64,000 nucleotides of DNA from Trueperella bernardiae (GCF_001469025.1 NZ_LNIZ01000004.1:62001-126000), one strand, 5' to 3'. Numbered from the stretch's first letter, positions 1-8,731 are shown. The notes: generated by a model from the letters alone, not told the origin. Numbers and translations are program-made.

Positions 1-501
1 CTTGTCCACGCGGAACTCGATGCGGCCGCCCTTGATGTCCGAGACAGCCTTGGCCACGTCCATGGTCACGGTGCCGGTCTTGGGGTTCGGCATGAGGCCG
101 CGGGGGCCGAGCACGCGGCCCAGGCGGCCGACCTTGCCCATCATGTCCGGGGTGGCCACGGCGGCGTCGAAGTCGGTCCAGCCGCCGGCGACCTTCTCGA
201 TCAGCTCGTCGTCGCCGACCTCGTCCGCACCGGCGTCGATCGCGGCCTGGGCGTTCGGGCCCTGGGCGAAGACGATGACGCGGGCAGTCTTGCCCGTGCC
301 GTGCGGAAGGATAGCCGTTCCGCGAACCAGCTGGTCAGCCTTGCGCGGATCAACGCCCAGGCGGAACATCACTTCGACAGTGGAGTCGAACTTGGTCACG
401 GAGGTCTTCTTGGCAAGGTCCATCGCCTCCAGCGGGGTGTAAAGCTCACCCGGCTGAATCAGTTCAGCGGCCTTGCGGTAATTCTTAGAGCGCTTTGCCA
501 T
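1..501 (-). CDS. rplA: 50S ribosomal protein L1, C-terminal part outside the window
   Basis: This gene encodes the large-subunit protein L1, which binds 23S rRNA at the L1 stalk and helps release deacylated tRNA from the E site. The visible 167 residues begin [11 protein letters not shown] and contain the family signature [14 protein letters not shown] near the window edge. L1 is usually about 230 residues, so roughly 60 C-terminal residues are cut off by the window boundary, not by mutation. The ATG at 501 is preceded by an AGGAGA ribosome binding site nine bases upstream. It lies 77 bases downstream of rplK on the same strand, the usual L11-L1 order. The call is secure. Confidence 0.97.
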   Translation of the reverse strand, partial: MAKRSKNYRKAAELIQPGELYTPLEAMDLAKKTSVTKFDSTVEVMFRLGVDPRKADQLVRGTAILPHGTGKTARVIVFAQGPNAQAAIDAGADEVGDDELIEKVAGGWTDFDAAVATPDMMGKVGRLGRVLGPRGLMPNPKTGTVTMDVAKAVSDIKGGRIEFRVDK

Positions 502-578
502 GTCTGCATTTCTCCTAGTTGGCAGTCGTGGGAAACGAACCCGCTCCGGGCTCTACCACGGCGATCGATGATCGCTAA

Positions 579-1013
579 TTAAATCTCGTCGGTGGTGACG
601 CCCATCGAACGCGCGGTGCCAGCGATGATGCGAGCGGCGTTGTCGATGTCGTTAGCGTTCAGGTCCGGCTCCTTGGTCTTGGCGATCTCGCGCAGCTGAT
701 CTGCGGTGAGGTGGCCGACCTTGTTGGTGTGCGGGACACCGGAACCCTTCGCGATTCCCGCTGCCTTCTTAATGAGCTCAGCAGCCGGCGGGGTCTTGGT
801 CACGAAGTCGAACGAGCGATCTTCGTAGACGGTGATCTCGACCGGGATGACGTTTCCACGCTGGGACTCGGTCGCGGCGTTGTAGGCCTTGACGAAGTCC
901 ATGATGTTCACGCCATGCTGACCCAGCGCGGGGCCAATCGGCGGTGCAGGGGTAGCGGCTCCAGCTTCGATCTGGAGCTTAATCAGACCTGCAACCTTCT
1001 TCTTGGGTGGCAT
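579..1013 (-). CDS. rplK: 50S ribosomal protein L11
   Basis: L11 is part of the GTPase-associated centre of the 50S subunit, where it contacts elongation and release factors. The 144-residue product matches the usual family length. Its N-terminal part reads [14 protein letters not shown] followed by [15 protein letters not shown], the proline-rich linker and conserved core of L11. The C-terminal RNA-binding half carries the conserved [14 protein letters not shown] segment. The ATG at 1013 has an AAGGA ribosome binding site. It sits 108 bases after nusG and 77 bases before rplA in the standard secE-nusG-rplK-rplA order, so probably in one transcription unit. Confidence 0.97.
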   Translation of the reverse strand: MPPKKKVAGLIKLQIEAGAATPAPPIGPALGQHGVNIMDFVKAYNAATESQRGNVIPVEITVYEDRSFDFVTKTPPAAELIKKAAGIAKGSGVPHTNKVGHLTADQLREIAKTKEPDLNANDIDNAARIIAGTARSMGVTTDEI

Positions 1014-1101
1014 ATTTGATCCTTCTTGTTTATCTACAAACCGCCATCATGGCAACGATGGCGGGCGCCCAACGGCGGCAAAGAAGCGGTGTGTTTCCAC
1101 G

Positions 1102-1121
1102 CCCGGTTCGGAGAAACCGGG
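1102..1121 (-). repeat. Small inverted repeat abutting the nusG stop codon
   Basis: CCCGGTT and AACCGGG form a 7-bp stem with a 6-base loop directly after the nusG stop. There is no run of T after it on the minus strand, so it is not a convincing terminator. It could be an attenuator or RNA-processing hairpin between nusG and rplK. Confidence 0.35.
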
Positions 1122-1931
1122 TTAGTCCATCTTCTCCACTTGGCCGAAGGACAGGTCGACCGGGGTTTCCTGGCCGACAAGAGTCATGAGCACGGTGAGC
1201 CTCTGGTTCGCCGCGTCAACCTGAGAAATTGTAGCGGGCATTCCGACCCACGGCTCCGTGGTAAGTGTCACGGTCTCGCCAACCTCGTAGTCGGCAACGA
1301 TGGCCGGGGCGCCCGAGGTAACGGGCTTTCCAGCGGCCTTGGCCGCCTCGGCGGCCTCCTGCTCGACCACGGGGGTGAGCATTTGCACGACCTCGGATTG
1401 CGTGAGCGCCACCGGATCACGGCCGTTGCCCACGAAGCCGGTCACACCGTTCGTGTCCTGAACGGTCCGCCACGAATCGTCCGTCATCTCCATCCGGATG
1501 AGGGCATATCCTGGCATGCGCACGCGCGTCACCAGCTTACGCTGGCCCTTCTTGACCTCGAACACCTCTTCCATCGGCACCTGAACTTCGAAGATGTAAT
1601 CTTCCATGTTCATGGTGTGAGCACGCGATTCGATGTCCTGCTTGACGCGCTTTTCGTAGCCGGCGTACGTGTGTAGCACGTACCAGTCGCCCGGCAGCCC
1701 GCGCAGGCGCGCCCGCACGGTCTCCTCCGTCACGACGCCGTCGTCCTCAGGCGCGGCCTCGGACTCGGGAGCGTCCAGCTCAGCTTCCACCTCCGACACG
1801 GCGGCAACCGGCGCCGCGGCGTCGTCCACGGAAAGCTCCTCGAGATCCTCGACGCCAGCCGTAGCTTCGGCGTCGACCGGCAGTGCCTGCTCGGGCTTGT
1901 CGGAGAAAATATCGTCGTTCGATTGAGACAT
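1122..1931 (-). CDS. nusG: Transcription termination/antitermination protein NusG
   Basis: NusG binds RNA polymerase and modulates pausing, Rho termination and transcription-translation coupling. The 269-residue protein has an acidic Asp/Glu/Ala/Val-rich N-terminal extension of about 90 residues, common in actinobacteria. The NGN domain follows (WYVLHTYAGYE, then RMPGYALIRMEM), then a linker, then a C-terminal KOW domain ending ETPVDLSFGQVEKMD. The start MSQSNDD at 1931 was preferred because the upstream in-frame extension runs into the secE gene and has no family similarity. It follows secE by 13 bases and is surely co-transcribed with it. Confidence 0.95.
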   Translation of the reverse strand: MSQSNDDIFSDKPEQALPVDAEATAGVEDLEELSVDDAAAPVAAVSEVEAELDAPESEAAPEDDGVVTEETVRARLRGLPGDWYVLHTYAGYEKRVKQDIESRAHTMNMEDYIFEVQVPMEEVFEVKKGQRKLVTRVRMPGYALIRMEMTDDSWRTVQDTNGVTGFVGNGRDPVALTQSEVVQMLTPVVEQEAAEAAKAAGKPVTSGAPAIVADYEVGETVTLTTEPWVGMPATISQVDAANQRLTVLMTLVGQETPVDLSFGQVEKMD

Positions 1932-1944
1932 TGATTCCCTATTC

Positions 1945-2172
1945 CTAGCCAAAGATCCAGAACATGGCCTGGTTGAAGACCACGTCAATCACGCCCACGA
2001 ACACCATGACCACGGCCACGAAGAACACGACTGTGAGGAAGAGCTGCCACAGCTCCTTGCGGGTGGGGCGCTGGACCTTCTTGAGCTCGGCGACAACCTC
2101 CTTGAAGAAGGTAATAATGCGCTGCCACAGGCCCTTGGACTCGGACTCGCGTCGAGATGCTGCTTGGCTCAC
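1945..2172 (-). CDS. secE: Preprotein translocase subunit SecE
   Basis: SecE is the small clamp subunit of the SecYEG protein-export channel in the cytoplasmic membrane. The 75-residue product has the expected layout: a basic amphipathic helix (ITFFKEVVAELKKVQRPTR) with the conserved KKV-P-R segment, then a single membrane helix (LTVVFFVAVVMVFVGVIDVV). It starts at a GTG at 2172 with a GAGG ribosome binding site eight bases upstream. It lies between tRNA-Trp and nusG on the same strand, an arrangement conserved in actinobacteria. Confidence 0.95.
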   Translation of the reverse strand: MSQAASRRESESKGLWQRIITFFKEVVAELKKVQRPTRKELWQLFLTVVFFVAVVMVFVGVIDVVFNQAMFWIFG

Positions 2173-2228
2173 TAGGGTGTCCTCTCGGTAATGTGGAAAA
2201 CGACCCTAATCTAGGGCCGCCTTCATTG

Positions 2229-2301
2229 CAGGGCAGGAGGGACTCGAACCCACAACCGCCGGTTTTGGAGACCGGTGCGCTACCAATTGCGCCACTACCC
2301 T
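2229..2301 (-). tRNA. tRNA-Trp (anticodon CCA)
   Basis: A 73-base cloverleaf can be folded. The acceptor stem is AGGGTAG/CTGCCCT, the D-arm contains GCGCAATTGGTAGCGC, the anticodon loop carries CCA, and the T-arm contains GGTTCGAGTCC. The discriminator base is G, as expected for tryptophan, and CCA is not encoded. It sits just upstream of secE. Confidence 0.95.
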
Positions 2302-2316
2302 AAAGACGTCAGAACT

Positions 2317-2347
2317 ATTATGCCTGATGTCGCTGTGGTGTTGCCAA
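2317..2347 (-). promoter_or_regulatory. Possible promoter for tRNA-Trp and the secE operon
   Basis: On the minus strand a CATAAT hexamer (2317-2322) lies about 15 bases before the tRNA. A TTGGCA hexamer (2342-2347) lies 19 bases further upstream. The spacing is long, so this is tentative. Confidence 0.35.
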
Positions 2348-2487
2348 TGAGCAACTCGCAACAGTCTAGTGACAAACGCGCCGCAGGTCTAGGCGGCTGG
2401 GGGTTACCCTGCTGTAATTTGGACCACTTGGCCCGCTTTTCGGAATGATTCTTCCTGATCGGCGCACTTCGTGCGACCATAGTGACC

Positions 2488-3690
2488 ATGGCAACAGAAC
2501 CACGCAATAGAGTCTCCCAGCGCCTCGCGGCGCTCCAGCCCTCGGCCACCCTGGCCGTTGACGCGAAGGCTAAGGCCCTCAAGGCCGCCGGCCAGCCTGT
2601 CATCGGCTTCGGCGCCGGCGAACCGAACTTCCCCACCCCGGCCCACATCGTCGCCGCCGCGATTGATGCAGCCTCCGATCCGAAGAACCACAAGTACACG
2701 ATCGCCAAGGGTCTGCCCGAGCTACGCGCGGCGATTGCGGAGAAGACGAAGGCCGACTCGGGCGTCGTCGTCGATCCGGACAACATCATCGTGACCAACG
2801 GCGGCAAACAGGCCGTCTTCCAGGCGTTCGTCTCGCTGCTCGACGACGGCGACGAGGTCATCCTTCCCGCCCCGTACTGGACCACCTACCCCGAGGCGAT
2901 CACCCTGTGTGGCGGCGTGCCCGTGGAGGTCTTCGCCGGCTCGGACCAGGACTACAAGGTGACGGTGGATCAGCTGGAGGCCGCGCGCACGGACCGCACC
3001 AAGGTACTCCTGCTGTGCTCCCCGTCCAACCCCACCGGCTCGGTCTACACCCCCGATGAGCTACGCGCGATCGGCGAGTGGGCGCTAGACAACGGCATCT
3101 GGGTGATCTCAGATGAGATCTACGAGCACCTCATCTACGCGGGCGAGATGGCCTACATCCTGCGCGAGGTGCCGCAGCTGCAGAACCAAACGATCATCGT
3201 CAACGGCGTGGCCAAGACGTACGCGATGACGGGCTGGCGCGTGGGCTGGATGCACGGCCCGGCTGACGTGATGAAGAAGGTGGCGAACTTCCAGTCCCAC
3301 ATCACCTCCAACGTCAACAACGTGGCCCAGCGCGCCGCGATCGCGGCCCTCACTGGCGACCAGGGCGTGGTGGAGGAGATGAAGGAGGCCTTCGACCGCC
3401 GCCGGAAGACCCTCGTGACGATGCTGCGGGAGATCGAGGGCTTTGAGGTACCGGAGCCCACCGGCGCCTTCTATGTGTTCCCCAACGTCCAGGCCGTGCT
3501 CGGCAAGGAGATCAACGGCCGGGTGGCCACCACCACCTCCGAGCTGGCCGAGATCATCCTCGAGGAGGCCCAGGTGGCTGTCGTGCCGGGCGAGGCCTTC
3601 GGCGCGCCGGGCTACATCCGCCTCGGCTACGCGCTAGGCGATGAGGACCTGGTGGAGGGTGTGGAGCGCATTCAGCGCCTGTTCGCATAA
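2488..3690 (+). CDS. Pyridoxal-phosphate aminotransferase, probable aspartate aminotransferase
   Basis: This is a class I/II PLP-dependent aminotransferase, most likely transferring the amino group of aspartate to 2-oxoglutarate. The 400-residue product has the fold-type I landmarks in order: [12 protein letters not shown] near the N-terminus, [33 protein letters not shown] (Asp binding the pyridine N), and [16 protein letters not shown] with the Schiff-base lysine. The C-terminal GYIRLGYAL contains the substrate-carboxylate arginine. The ATG at 2488 gives the typical N-terminus; a GTG two codons earlier (2482) is also possible. No clear ribosome binding site is seen, so the mRNA may be leaderless. 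The exact amino-acid specificity is not certain. A strong hairpin follows the stop. Confidence 0.9.
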   Translation: MATEPRNRVSQRLAALQPSATLAVDAKAKALKAAGQPVIGFGAGEPNFPTPAHIVAAAIDAASDPKNHKYTIAKGLPELRAAIAEKTKADSGVVVDPDNIIVTNGGKQAVFQAFVSLLDDGDEVILPAPYWTTYPEAITLCGGVPVEVFAGSDQDYKVTVDQLEAARTDRTKVLLLCSPSNPTGSVYTPDELRAIGEWALDNGIWVISDEIYEHLIYAGEMAYILREVPQLQNQTIIVNGVAKTYAMTGWRVGWMHGPADVMKKVANFQSHITSNVNNVAQRAAIAALTGDQGVVEEMKEAFDRRRKTLVTMLREIEGFEVPEPTGAFYVFPNVQAVLGKEINGRVATTTSELAEIILEEAQVAVVPGEAFGAPGYIRLGYALGDEDLVEGVERIQRLFA

Positions 3691-3694
3691 GCCC

Positions 3695-4924
3695 CTATCT
3701 GGCTGGCTCGCCCGGGCGGTTTGCCCGGGCGAGCCATTCTTCTGCCACCACAAGACGAGAGTGGGCCTGGTCCTTCCAGTCGGCGCGCCCGCGCTGGCGA
3801 GCCGAGGCCACGAGCGAGAGCACCACGCCAGCGGCGGAGGCGGCGATGGCCGCGGGGTCGGCGTCGTGGGAAGCGCGCCTATACCAGTCCTCCTGGATCT
3901 GGCGCGCGCCGGCGTACTTGTCACTCAACCCGGGGAGCACGGAGAGGTGGCCGAGCAAGCAGCCCCAGTCGTCGGCGCGGTAGCCGGGGCCGAGGGAGTC
4001 GAGGTCGAGCAGGCCGCTGAGCCGCCCGCCGCTGACCAGCAGGTTGGTCTCGTAGAAATCGCCGTGGGTGGGCACGAGCGGCCCGTAGTCCGCGCTGCGC
4101 CGCACGGCCATGATCCCCGCCGCAAGGTCTAAGACCCGGCCGGTGAGCTCGGGGCTCGCGGCGCCGGCGGCCCGCGCGTAGTGCTCGCACCTCTCGGCCC
4201 ACGCCGGCCGGTATTTCAGGTCGAGCGCGGAGGCAGGCAGGGCGTTGAGCGTGCGCGTGAGCGACCGAAAGATCGAGGGCAGGTCGCGCCCGCTTTGGAA
4301 GCTGAGCGCGAGCGACTCGCCCTCCACCGCCGAGGTCACCACCAGCCCGTCGGGCCGGCAGACCACGACGCGCGGAGTGGGCAGCTCGGCGTCGGCGACG
4401 ACGCGGTGGCGGGTGATGAGTGCGTCGAGCGCGTCGGGGCGCACCACCTTCGCGTAGCTGAGGCCGGCGTCCGTCTGCACGCGTAGCACGGCCCGGCGAG
4501 TGGGCCGGTAGCCGAGCAGTTCGACATCGCACTCTCCCACCAGGCCGGCCATGGCCTCCGGGTTGCAGGCGTCCGCGAGCGCGGGCAGTTCCGGGTCGCC
4601 GGGGAACTCCCACAGGTGGACGGGGAGGTCGCCGGCGTAGAGCGTGACGGCGCCGGCGGCGTCGAGCCTACTTTGGGGGATGCGGGCGGTGGAGGCGACG
4701 ACGTAGCCGTCCTGGCGTTCGCGCACCTCTCGCGCGCTCGACTTGTGGCGCACCTCGTCCCATGTGACCGAGTAGCCCACCGAGATCCCGGCGCCTGGCC
4801 TGTGGTTGACCGCGCGCAGCCGCCACGAGCGCAGGATCCCTTCGCCGAGCGCCAGGGAGAGCATCTCCCCCGCGGACGGGCCGGTGAGGAGCGCGACAGC
4901 GCGGCGCTCGGTGTGGGTGGTCAT
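3695..4924 (-). CDS. Phosphotransferase of the aminoglycoside phosphotransferase/choline kinase fold
   Basis: The protein (409 residues) belongs to the APH/choline-kinase-like superfamily of small-molecule kinases. The Brenner-type catalytic motif HGDFYETNLL is near residue 288 and the metal-binding segment LLDLDSLGPGYRADDWG is near residues 304-320. The N-terminal 150 residues look less typical and may be a separate lobe for substrate recognition. The true substrate is unknown, and nothing here shows drug resistance. It is divergent from adenosine deaminase, so a nucleoside or sugar substrate is a guess. The ATG lies six bases after a TATAAA box, which suggests a leaderless transcript. Its 3' end contains the hairpin that also follows the convergent aminotransferase gene. 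Confidence 0.8.
   Translation of the reverse strand: MTTHTERRAVALLTGPSAGEMLSLALGEGILRSWRLRAVNHRPGAGISVGYSVTWDEVRHKSSAREVRERQDGYVVASTARIPQSRLDAAGAVTLYAGDLPVHLWEFPGDPELPALADACNPEAMAGLVGECDVELLGYRPTRRAVLRVQTDAGLSYAKVVRPDALDALITRHRVVADAELPTPRVVVCRPDGLVVTSAVEGESLALSFQSGRDLPSIFRSLTRTLNALPASALDLKYRPAWAERCEHYARAAGAASPELTGRVLDLAAGIMAVRRSADYGPLVPTHGDFYETNLLVSGGRLSGLLDLDSLGPGYRADDWGCLLGHLSVLPGLSDKYAGARQIQEDWYRRASHDADPAAIAASAAGVVLSLVASARQRGRADWKDQAHSRLVVAEEWLARANRPGEPAR
3704..3745 (+). terminator. Strong hairpin terminator after the aminotransferase gene
   Basis: A perfect 14-bp stem (3704-3717 with 3723-3736, core GCTCGCCCGGGC/GCCCGGGCGAGC) has a 5-base GGTTT loop and is followed by TTCTTCTG. It lies inside the last codons of the convergent phosphotransferase gene, so it serves the plus-strand gene while coding protein on the other strand. 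Confidence 0.7.
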
Positions 4925-4930
4925 GGTTCA

Positions 4931-4959
4931 TTTATAGGAGTGATTGGGGAAGGTCTCAA
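4931..4959 (-). promoter_or_regulatory. Promoter of the phosphotransferase gene, probably leaderless
   Basis: Minus strand: TTGAGA (4954-4959), a 17-base spacer, then TATAAA (4931-4936). The -10 box ends only six bases before the ATG at 4924, so transcription would start at or next to the start codon. There is no ribosome binding site. Confidence 0.6.
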
Positions 4960-4991
4960 ATGCGCGGCGTGTATTGGGATGCCGCACCGAC

Positions 4992-4997
4992 TAGGAT
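4992..4997 (+). promoter_or_regulatory. TAGGAT box six bases before the add start
   Basis: TAGGAT fits the TANNNT -10 pattern and would give a leaderless mRNA. The same bases (AGGAT) could instead be a ribosome binding site, so the reading is ambiguous. No good -35 is seen. Confidence 0.3.
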
Positions 4998-5003
4998 GGG
5001 CGC

Positions 5004-6038
5004 ATGCGAGATCTGAAGACTTTGCCCAAAGCACACCTTCATCTGCATTTCACCGGCTCCATGAGGGTCTCCACGCTGATCGATCTCGCCCGTGAGCAGG
5101 GCGTGCGCCTGCCCGCCAACCTCACCGACACCCAGGCCATGCAGGTGCCCGCGAACGAGCGCGGCTGGTTCCGTTTCCAGCGTGCCTACGACGCCGCTCG
5201 CAAGGTCGTGCGCTCGGAGGGCGCGATGCGCCGGATCGTGCGGGAGGCCGCCGCCGACGACGCCGCCGAGGGATCGCGCCGCCTGGAACTTCAGATCGAC
5301 CCCACCTCGTATGCGCCCTTCGTTGGGGGCATCACGCCCGCGCTGGAGATCGTGCTCGACGAGGCGCAGGTGGCCTCGCGCGAGACGGGCGTGGAGGTGG
5401 CGATCATCGTGGCTGCTTCGCGAATCAAGCACCCGCTCGATGCCCGCACGCTCGCGCGCCTGGCCGCCAAGCACGCCGGCGACGGGCCGGGCCAGGTGAT
5501 CGGCTTCGGTCTATCCAACGACGAGCGGCGCGGGGACACCTCCCAGTGGGCCACGGCCTTCAACATCGCCCGCAACGCGGGGCTGGCCAGCGTGCCGCAC
5601 GCCGGCGAGCTACTCGGCCCGGACCACATCCGCCAGGTGCTCGACTACCTGCGCCCCACCCGCCTCGGGCACGGCGTGCGCACGGCCGAAGACACCGACC
5701 TGCTAGCCCGGATCGTGGGGGCCGGCATCGCGCTCGAGGTCTGCCCGGCGTCCAACATCTCGCTCGGCGTGTACTCCGACCCCGAAAACGTGCCCCTGCG
5801 CGTGCTGTACAACTCCGGCGCGCAGATCGCCCTCTCCGCCGACGACCCGCTACTCTTCCTCTCCCGCCTGACCGACCAGTACCAGATCGCCCGCGACCAG
5901 GGCTTTTCCGACGCCGACCTCGCCCGCTTCGCCCGCGACTCCATCACCGCCTCCATGGCCCGCATCGACTCCAAGCAAAAGTGGCTGGCCGAAGTCGAGG
6001 AGTGGCTGGCCGCGCCCGATCCTGACCCGGCTGGTTAG
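5004..6038 (+). CDS. add: Adenosine deaminase
   Basis: The enzyme hydrolyses adenosine and deoxyadenosine to inosine and deoxyinosine in the purine salvage pathway. The 344-residue protein has all family metal and catalytic motifs in order: KAHLHLHFTGS at residues 9-19 (zinc histidines), VPHAGE near 198 (zinc His and catalytic Glu), RLGHGVRT near 220 (catalytic His), EVCPASN, and ALSADDPLLF near 278 (zinc and catalytic Asp). The HFTGS variant is shared with other actinobacterial adenosine deaminases. The ATG at 5004 is well placed. The upstream gene is a divergent small-molecule kinase, so the pair may share a nucleoside salvage theme, which is inference. Confidence 0.93.
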   Translation: MRDLKTLPKAHLHLHFTGSMRVSTLIDLAREQGVRLPANLTDTQAMQVPANERGWFRFQRAYDAARKVVRSEGAMRRIVREAAADDAAEGSRRLELQIDPTSYAPFVGGITPALEIVLDEAQVASRETGVEVAIIVAASRIKHPLDARTLARLAAKHAGDGPGQVIGFGLSNDERRGDTSQWATAFNIARNAGLASVPHAGELLGPDHIRQVLDYLRPTRLGHGVRTAEDTDLLARIVGAGIALEVCPASNISLGVYSDPENVPLRVLYNSGAQIALSADDPLLFLSRLTDQYQIARDQGFSDADLARFARDSITASMARIDSKQKWLAEVEEWLAAPDPDPAG

Positions 6039-6079
6039 GCCGGGCCGTCTCGGCCCCTCCGGCTAGATCTCCTGACCGG

Positions 6080-7237
6080 CTAGATTTCCAGGCCAACCAG
6101 CACCGGTTCGGGCACGAGGGTGACGCCGAACTTCTCGGCAACCCCGTCACGGATTTCGCACGCCAGCGCCGCGATGTCCTCCCCGCTCGCCCCGCCACGG
6201 TTGCTGAGCGCCAGGCAGTGCTTGGTGGACAGGGCCGCCGGCCCGGGCATGCCATAGCCAGGCGTAAAGCCCGCGTGGTCGATAAGCCAAGCGGCCGACG
6301 TCTTGACCTGCCCCTCGATTACCGGAGCGGCGGCGCCAATCTGGTTGACGGCGTCGTGACGCGCCACCCCAAAGCGCGGCGCCTCGGGCGGCAGCAGGGC
6401 GGACTGCTCCTCACTGAGGACCGGGTTGGTGAAGAAGGAGCCGAGGGAGTACGTGTCGCGGTCGGCGTCGTCGAGGACCATACCCTTTGAGGCGCGCAGC
6501 TCGAGCACGGCGGCCCGCACGTCCGACGACGGCGCCCGCTCCCCGATCTCCACCCCGAGCGTGCGCGCGAGCTGGCCGTAACCGACCGGGCGGGACAGCG
6601 TGGCGCGGCGCATGTGGAACGTCACCGACAGCACCACCCAGCGCGGGCTGCCACCGCAAATCGAGCGCTTGAGGATCGAATCGCGGTAGCCGAACTTCAT
6701 GTCTGAGAGGAACAGGGTCTTGAACTCGCCAGTCTGGCGGTCCCACGTGCGCACCTGGGCAAGGGTTTCGGCCACCTCCTGGCCGTAGGCGCCGATGTTC
6801 TGCACGGGCGCGGCGCCCACCGAACCCGGGATGCCCGACAGCGCCTCGAGGCCCATCCAGCCGTGCTCGATCGCGTAGACCACGGCCTCGTCCCACGGCG
6901 TGCCCGCGGTGACGCGCATCTCCGCGCCCCCGCAACCGTCCTCCATGAGGGTCTCAATCTGGGAGCGGGTGTCGTGGACGACCACGCCGTCAAACGGCTG
7001 ATCGGACGCGAGGATGTTCGATCCCCCGCCGACCACAAGCACAGGCCGGCCCTCGGCGTCGGCCGTGGAGACGGCGTCGACGATCTCGGCCTCCGCGTGC
7101 GCGTTGACGATCTCCGCGACCGGCCCACCCACGCCGATCGTGGTCATCTCCGCCAGCGTGTTGCCGCGATAGCGGGTGGTGGCCACCGGCGGGATCGTGG
7201 TGGTGGGCTCAGACGGTTCTGGGATCTGGCACGACAT
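6080..7237 (-). CDS. murB: UDP-N-acetylmuramate dehydrogenase (UDP-N-acetylenolpyruvoylglucosamine reductase)
   Basis: MurB reduces UDP-GlcNAc-enolpyruvate to UDP-MurNAc with NADPH and FAD, the second committed step of peptidoglycan synthesis in the cytoplasm. The 385-residue protein shows the FAD-binding VVGGGSNIL near residue 75, GYRDSILK with the catalytic Tyr/Arg pair, GSFFTNPV with the catalytic serine, and VPEPVLVG with the catalytic glutamate near the end. The ATG at 7237 is chosen because AGGAGA precedes it by five bases; the longer in-frame ORF has no family similarity. It begins eight bases after the femX-like gene, suggesting an operon. A 10-base direct repeat (CCGGCTAGAT, 6059-6068 and 6076-6085) covers its stop codon. 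Confidence 0.93.
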   Translation of the reverse strand: MSCQIPEPSEPTTTIPPVATTRYRGNTLAEMTTIGVGGPVAEIVNAHAEAEIVDAVSTADAEGRPVLVVGGGSNILASDQPFDGVVVHDTRSQIETLMEDGCGGAEMRVTAGTPWDEAVVYAIEHGWMGLEALSGIPGSVGAAPVQNIGAYGQEVAETLAQVRTWDRQTGEFKTLFLSDMKFGYRDSILKRSICGGSPRWVVLSVTFHMRRATLSRPVGYGQLARTLGVEIGERAPSSDVRAAVLELRASKGMVLDDADRDTYSLGSFFTNPVLSEEQSALLPPEAPRFGVARHDAVNQIGAAAPVIEGQVKTSAAWLIDHAGFTPGYGMPGPAALSTKHCLALSNRGGASGEDIAALACEIRDGVAEKFGVTLVPEPVLVGLEI

Positions 7238-7245
7238 GGGATCTC

Positions 7246-8502
7246 CTATCGGCGCGAAAGGTAGTAGCTGACCAGGCGGCCAAGCGGGCTGATGTTCGCC
7301 TGGAACTCCCCGATCTTCTCCACGATTTCGGGGTTGAAACGGGACTTGAATTGCATGAGGGAATCGGTAAGCGAGCCGTCCACGCCGCCGAGCGAGACGG
7401 ACTCCAGCCCAGAGGCGAAGCCCTCGCCGAGCGCCACCACCCACATGAGGTGCTGGGCCGGGATATTACCGAAGTGGCGGTTCGTGCCCGCGTACAGCAT
7501 CTCCGCCGAAGTGCCGAAGCGGACCATGAGAACGCCGGCCAGGGTCACGCGGCCGCGCTGGCCCGACTCCTCGAGCTCCGCGATGTTCTTGGCAGCCGAG
7601 GCGATCGAATCCTGCAGGCGGTTGCGCTTCTTCTTCGCGCTGGCCGGGGTAGCGGCAAGCTCGGCGGAATCGGCGTCGCGGCGGGCGGTGTAGGTGGCGA
7701 TCGCGGAGTCGACGTCGAGGGTGGCCAGATAAATCTTGGCATCATCCTCGTAGGCGGCAAGGATCTTCTCGTAATACTCCCGCGAGCGCAGGCGGATCCC
7801 CTTCTCCTCCTCGGTCTGCTCAATGACGGAGAGGAACTCATCCAGCACGTCGGCCCCGCCCGAGGTGACCTCCACGAATCGGTTACGCGCGTTGTTGGCC
7901 AGCGTGCGCGACTTCTTCGGCAAGGTGGCCTGGTAGGCGGCGACGGCGTCGGCGGGAATGCCGGGCTGGGCGGCAGGAGCGGCGCCTGCAGGCGCGGGGA
8001 CGGCGTCGGCGAGCTCAGCCGGGCGGAACGTGACCGGCATAAAGCGCGGCTGGAGCGACTCGTGCAGGCTCATGACAAAGCCGAGATGCTTGAAGCCCGC
8101 GGACTCGATGCGGCGGCCGATGTGGCGGGCGCGCGGGTCGTAGTGCTCGGGTAGCTCGGCCAGCGGGGCCTTGCGGACGGGCACGAACGGGTCGATCCGC
8201 ACGGCCACCGCCCGGTTCTTCTTCGCGAACGCGCGCAGCTCGCGCAGGTAGACCTCCAGGTAGGGGCCCTCGAAGTCGAGGATCGGGCCGTGCGGCATGT
8301 ACCAAAAGCTCATCCCCAACGGAAGGTGGCGCTTGAGTACCAGGCCCGCCGCAACCAGGGTACCCGTATCGTCGCGCAAGCCCGTCAGCGAATGGCCCCA
8401 GCCCTTCACCTCAGCCCATGCCGAGGACTGCAGCACGTTACACAGCGGGTGGCTCGCCACAAAGGCGTCGTATTCCTCGCGCGGAACCTCGATGAATTGC
8501 AC
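7246..8502 (-). CDS. FemX/FemAB-type peptidoglycan interpeptide-bridge aminoacyltransferase
   Basis: FemABX enzymes transfer amino acids from aminoacyl-tRNA to the stem peptide of lipid II, building the interpeptide bridge. The 418-residue protein begins VQFIEVPREEYDAFVASHP, shows the AcN-like SAWAEVKGWG and PIGMS-type segment (LPLGMSFWYMPHGPILDF), and ends with the second GNAT-like half (EMLYAGTNRHFGNIPAQHLM). A charged helical segment around PASAKKKRNRLQDSI corresponds to the family's coiled-coil arm. The GTG at 8502 follows GAGGAGG at ideal spacing. It is coupled to murB, which supports a cell-wall role. Which amino acid is added cannot be read from the sequence. Confidence 0.88.
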   Translation of the reverse strand: MQFIEVPREEYDAFVASHPLCNVLQSSAWAEVKGWGHSLTGLRDDTGTLVAAGLVLKRHLPLGMSFWYMPHGPILDFEGPYLEVYLRELRAFAKKNRAVAVRIDPFVPVRKAPLAELPEHYDPRARHIGRRIESAGFKHLGFVMSLHESLQPRFMPVTFRPAELADAVPAPAGAAPAAQPGIPADAVAAYQATLPKKSRTLANNARNRFVEVTSGGADVLDEFLSVIEQTEEEKGIRLRSREYYEKILAAYEDDAKIYLATLDVDSAIATYTARRDADSAELAATPASAKKKRNRLQDSIASAAKNIAELEESGQRGRVTLAGVLMVRFGTSAEMLYAGTNRHFGNIPAQHLMWVVALGEGFASGLESVSLGGVDGSLTDSLMQFKSRFNPEIVEKIGEFQANISPLGRLVSYYLSRR

Positions 8503-8625
8503 GTGTCCTCCTCGTTCAGCTTCCATCCTACCCCGGGCTCTCGGTGCGCTCCGCCCAATACGGTCCACGTTACGCCCGGATTGAAATAACTTGGACGTTT
8601 CTGGGCCGATCTCCTCATATAAGAA

Positions 8626-8670
8626 GATCGCCGCGAAATCGTCCAGTTCTCTTTAACCATCGCGGCGATC
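8626..8670. repeat. 11-bp perfect inverted repeat upstream of the femX-like gene
   Basis: GATCGCCGCGA (8626-8636) and TCGCGGCGATC (8660-8670) are separated by 23 bases. On the minus strand the second arm is followed by TTCTTATAT. It lies between the rpmG terminator and the femX-like start, so it could be an operator, a leader hairpin or a second terminator. Confidence 0.5.
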
Positions 8671-8685
8671 ACCGGCCGGACGGGC

Positions 8686-8713
8686 AAAAAAAGACCCCCG
8701 CTTGAGGCGGAGG
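8686..8713 (-). terminator. Rho-independent terminator of the tRNA-rpmG unit
   Basis: Minus strand: CCTCCGC, a CTCAA loop and GCGGGGG form a 7-bp stem with one G-U pair, followed by TC and seven T. It starts about 20 bases after the rpmG stop. Confidence 0.8.
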
Positions 8714-8731
8714 CCGTAGAAGATGACTACC

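Noticed and set aside
1102-1121. Rho-independent terminator after nusG
   Set aside because: The stem is short and no T-run follows, and the downstream rplK would normally be in the same transcript.
3695-4924. Aminoglycoside resistance gene
   Set aside because: Only the general kinase fold is seen. Residues that mark characterised drug-modifying enzymes cannot be identified.
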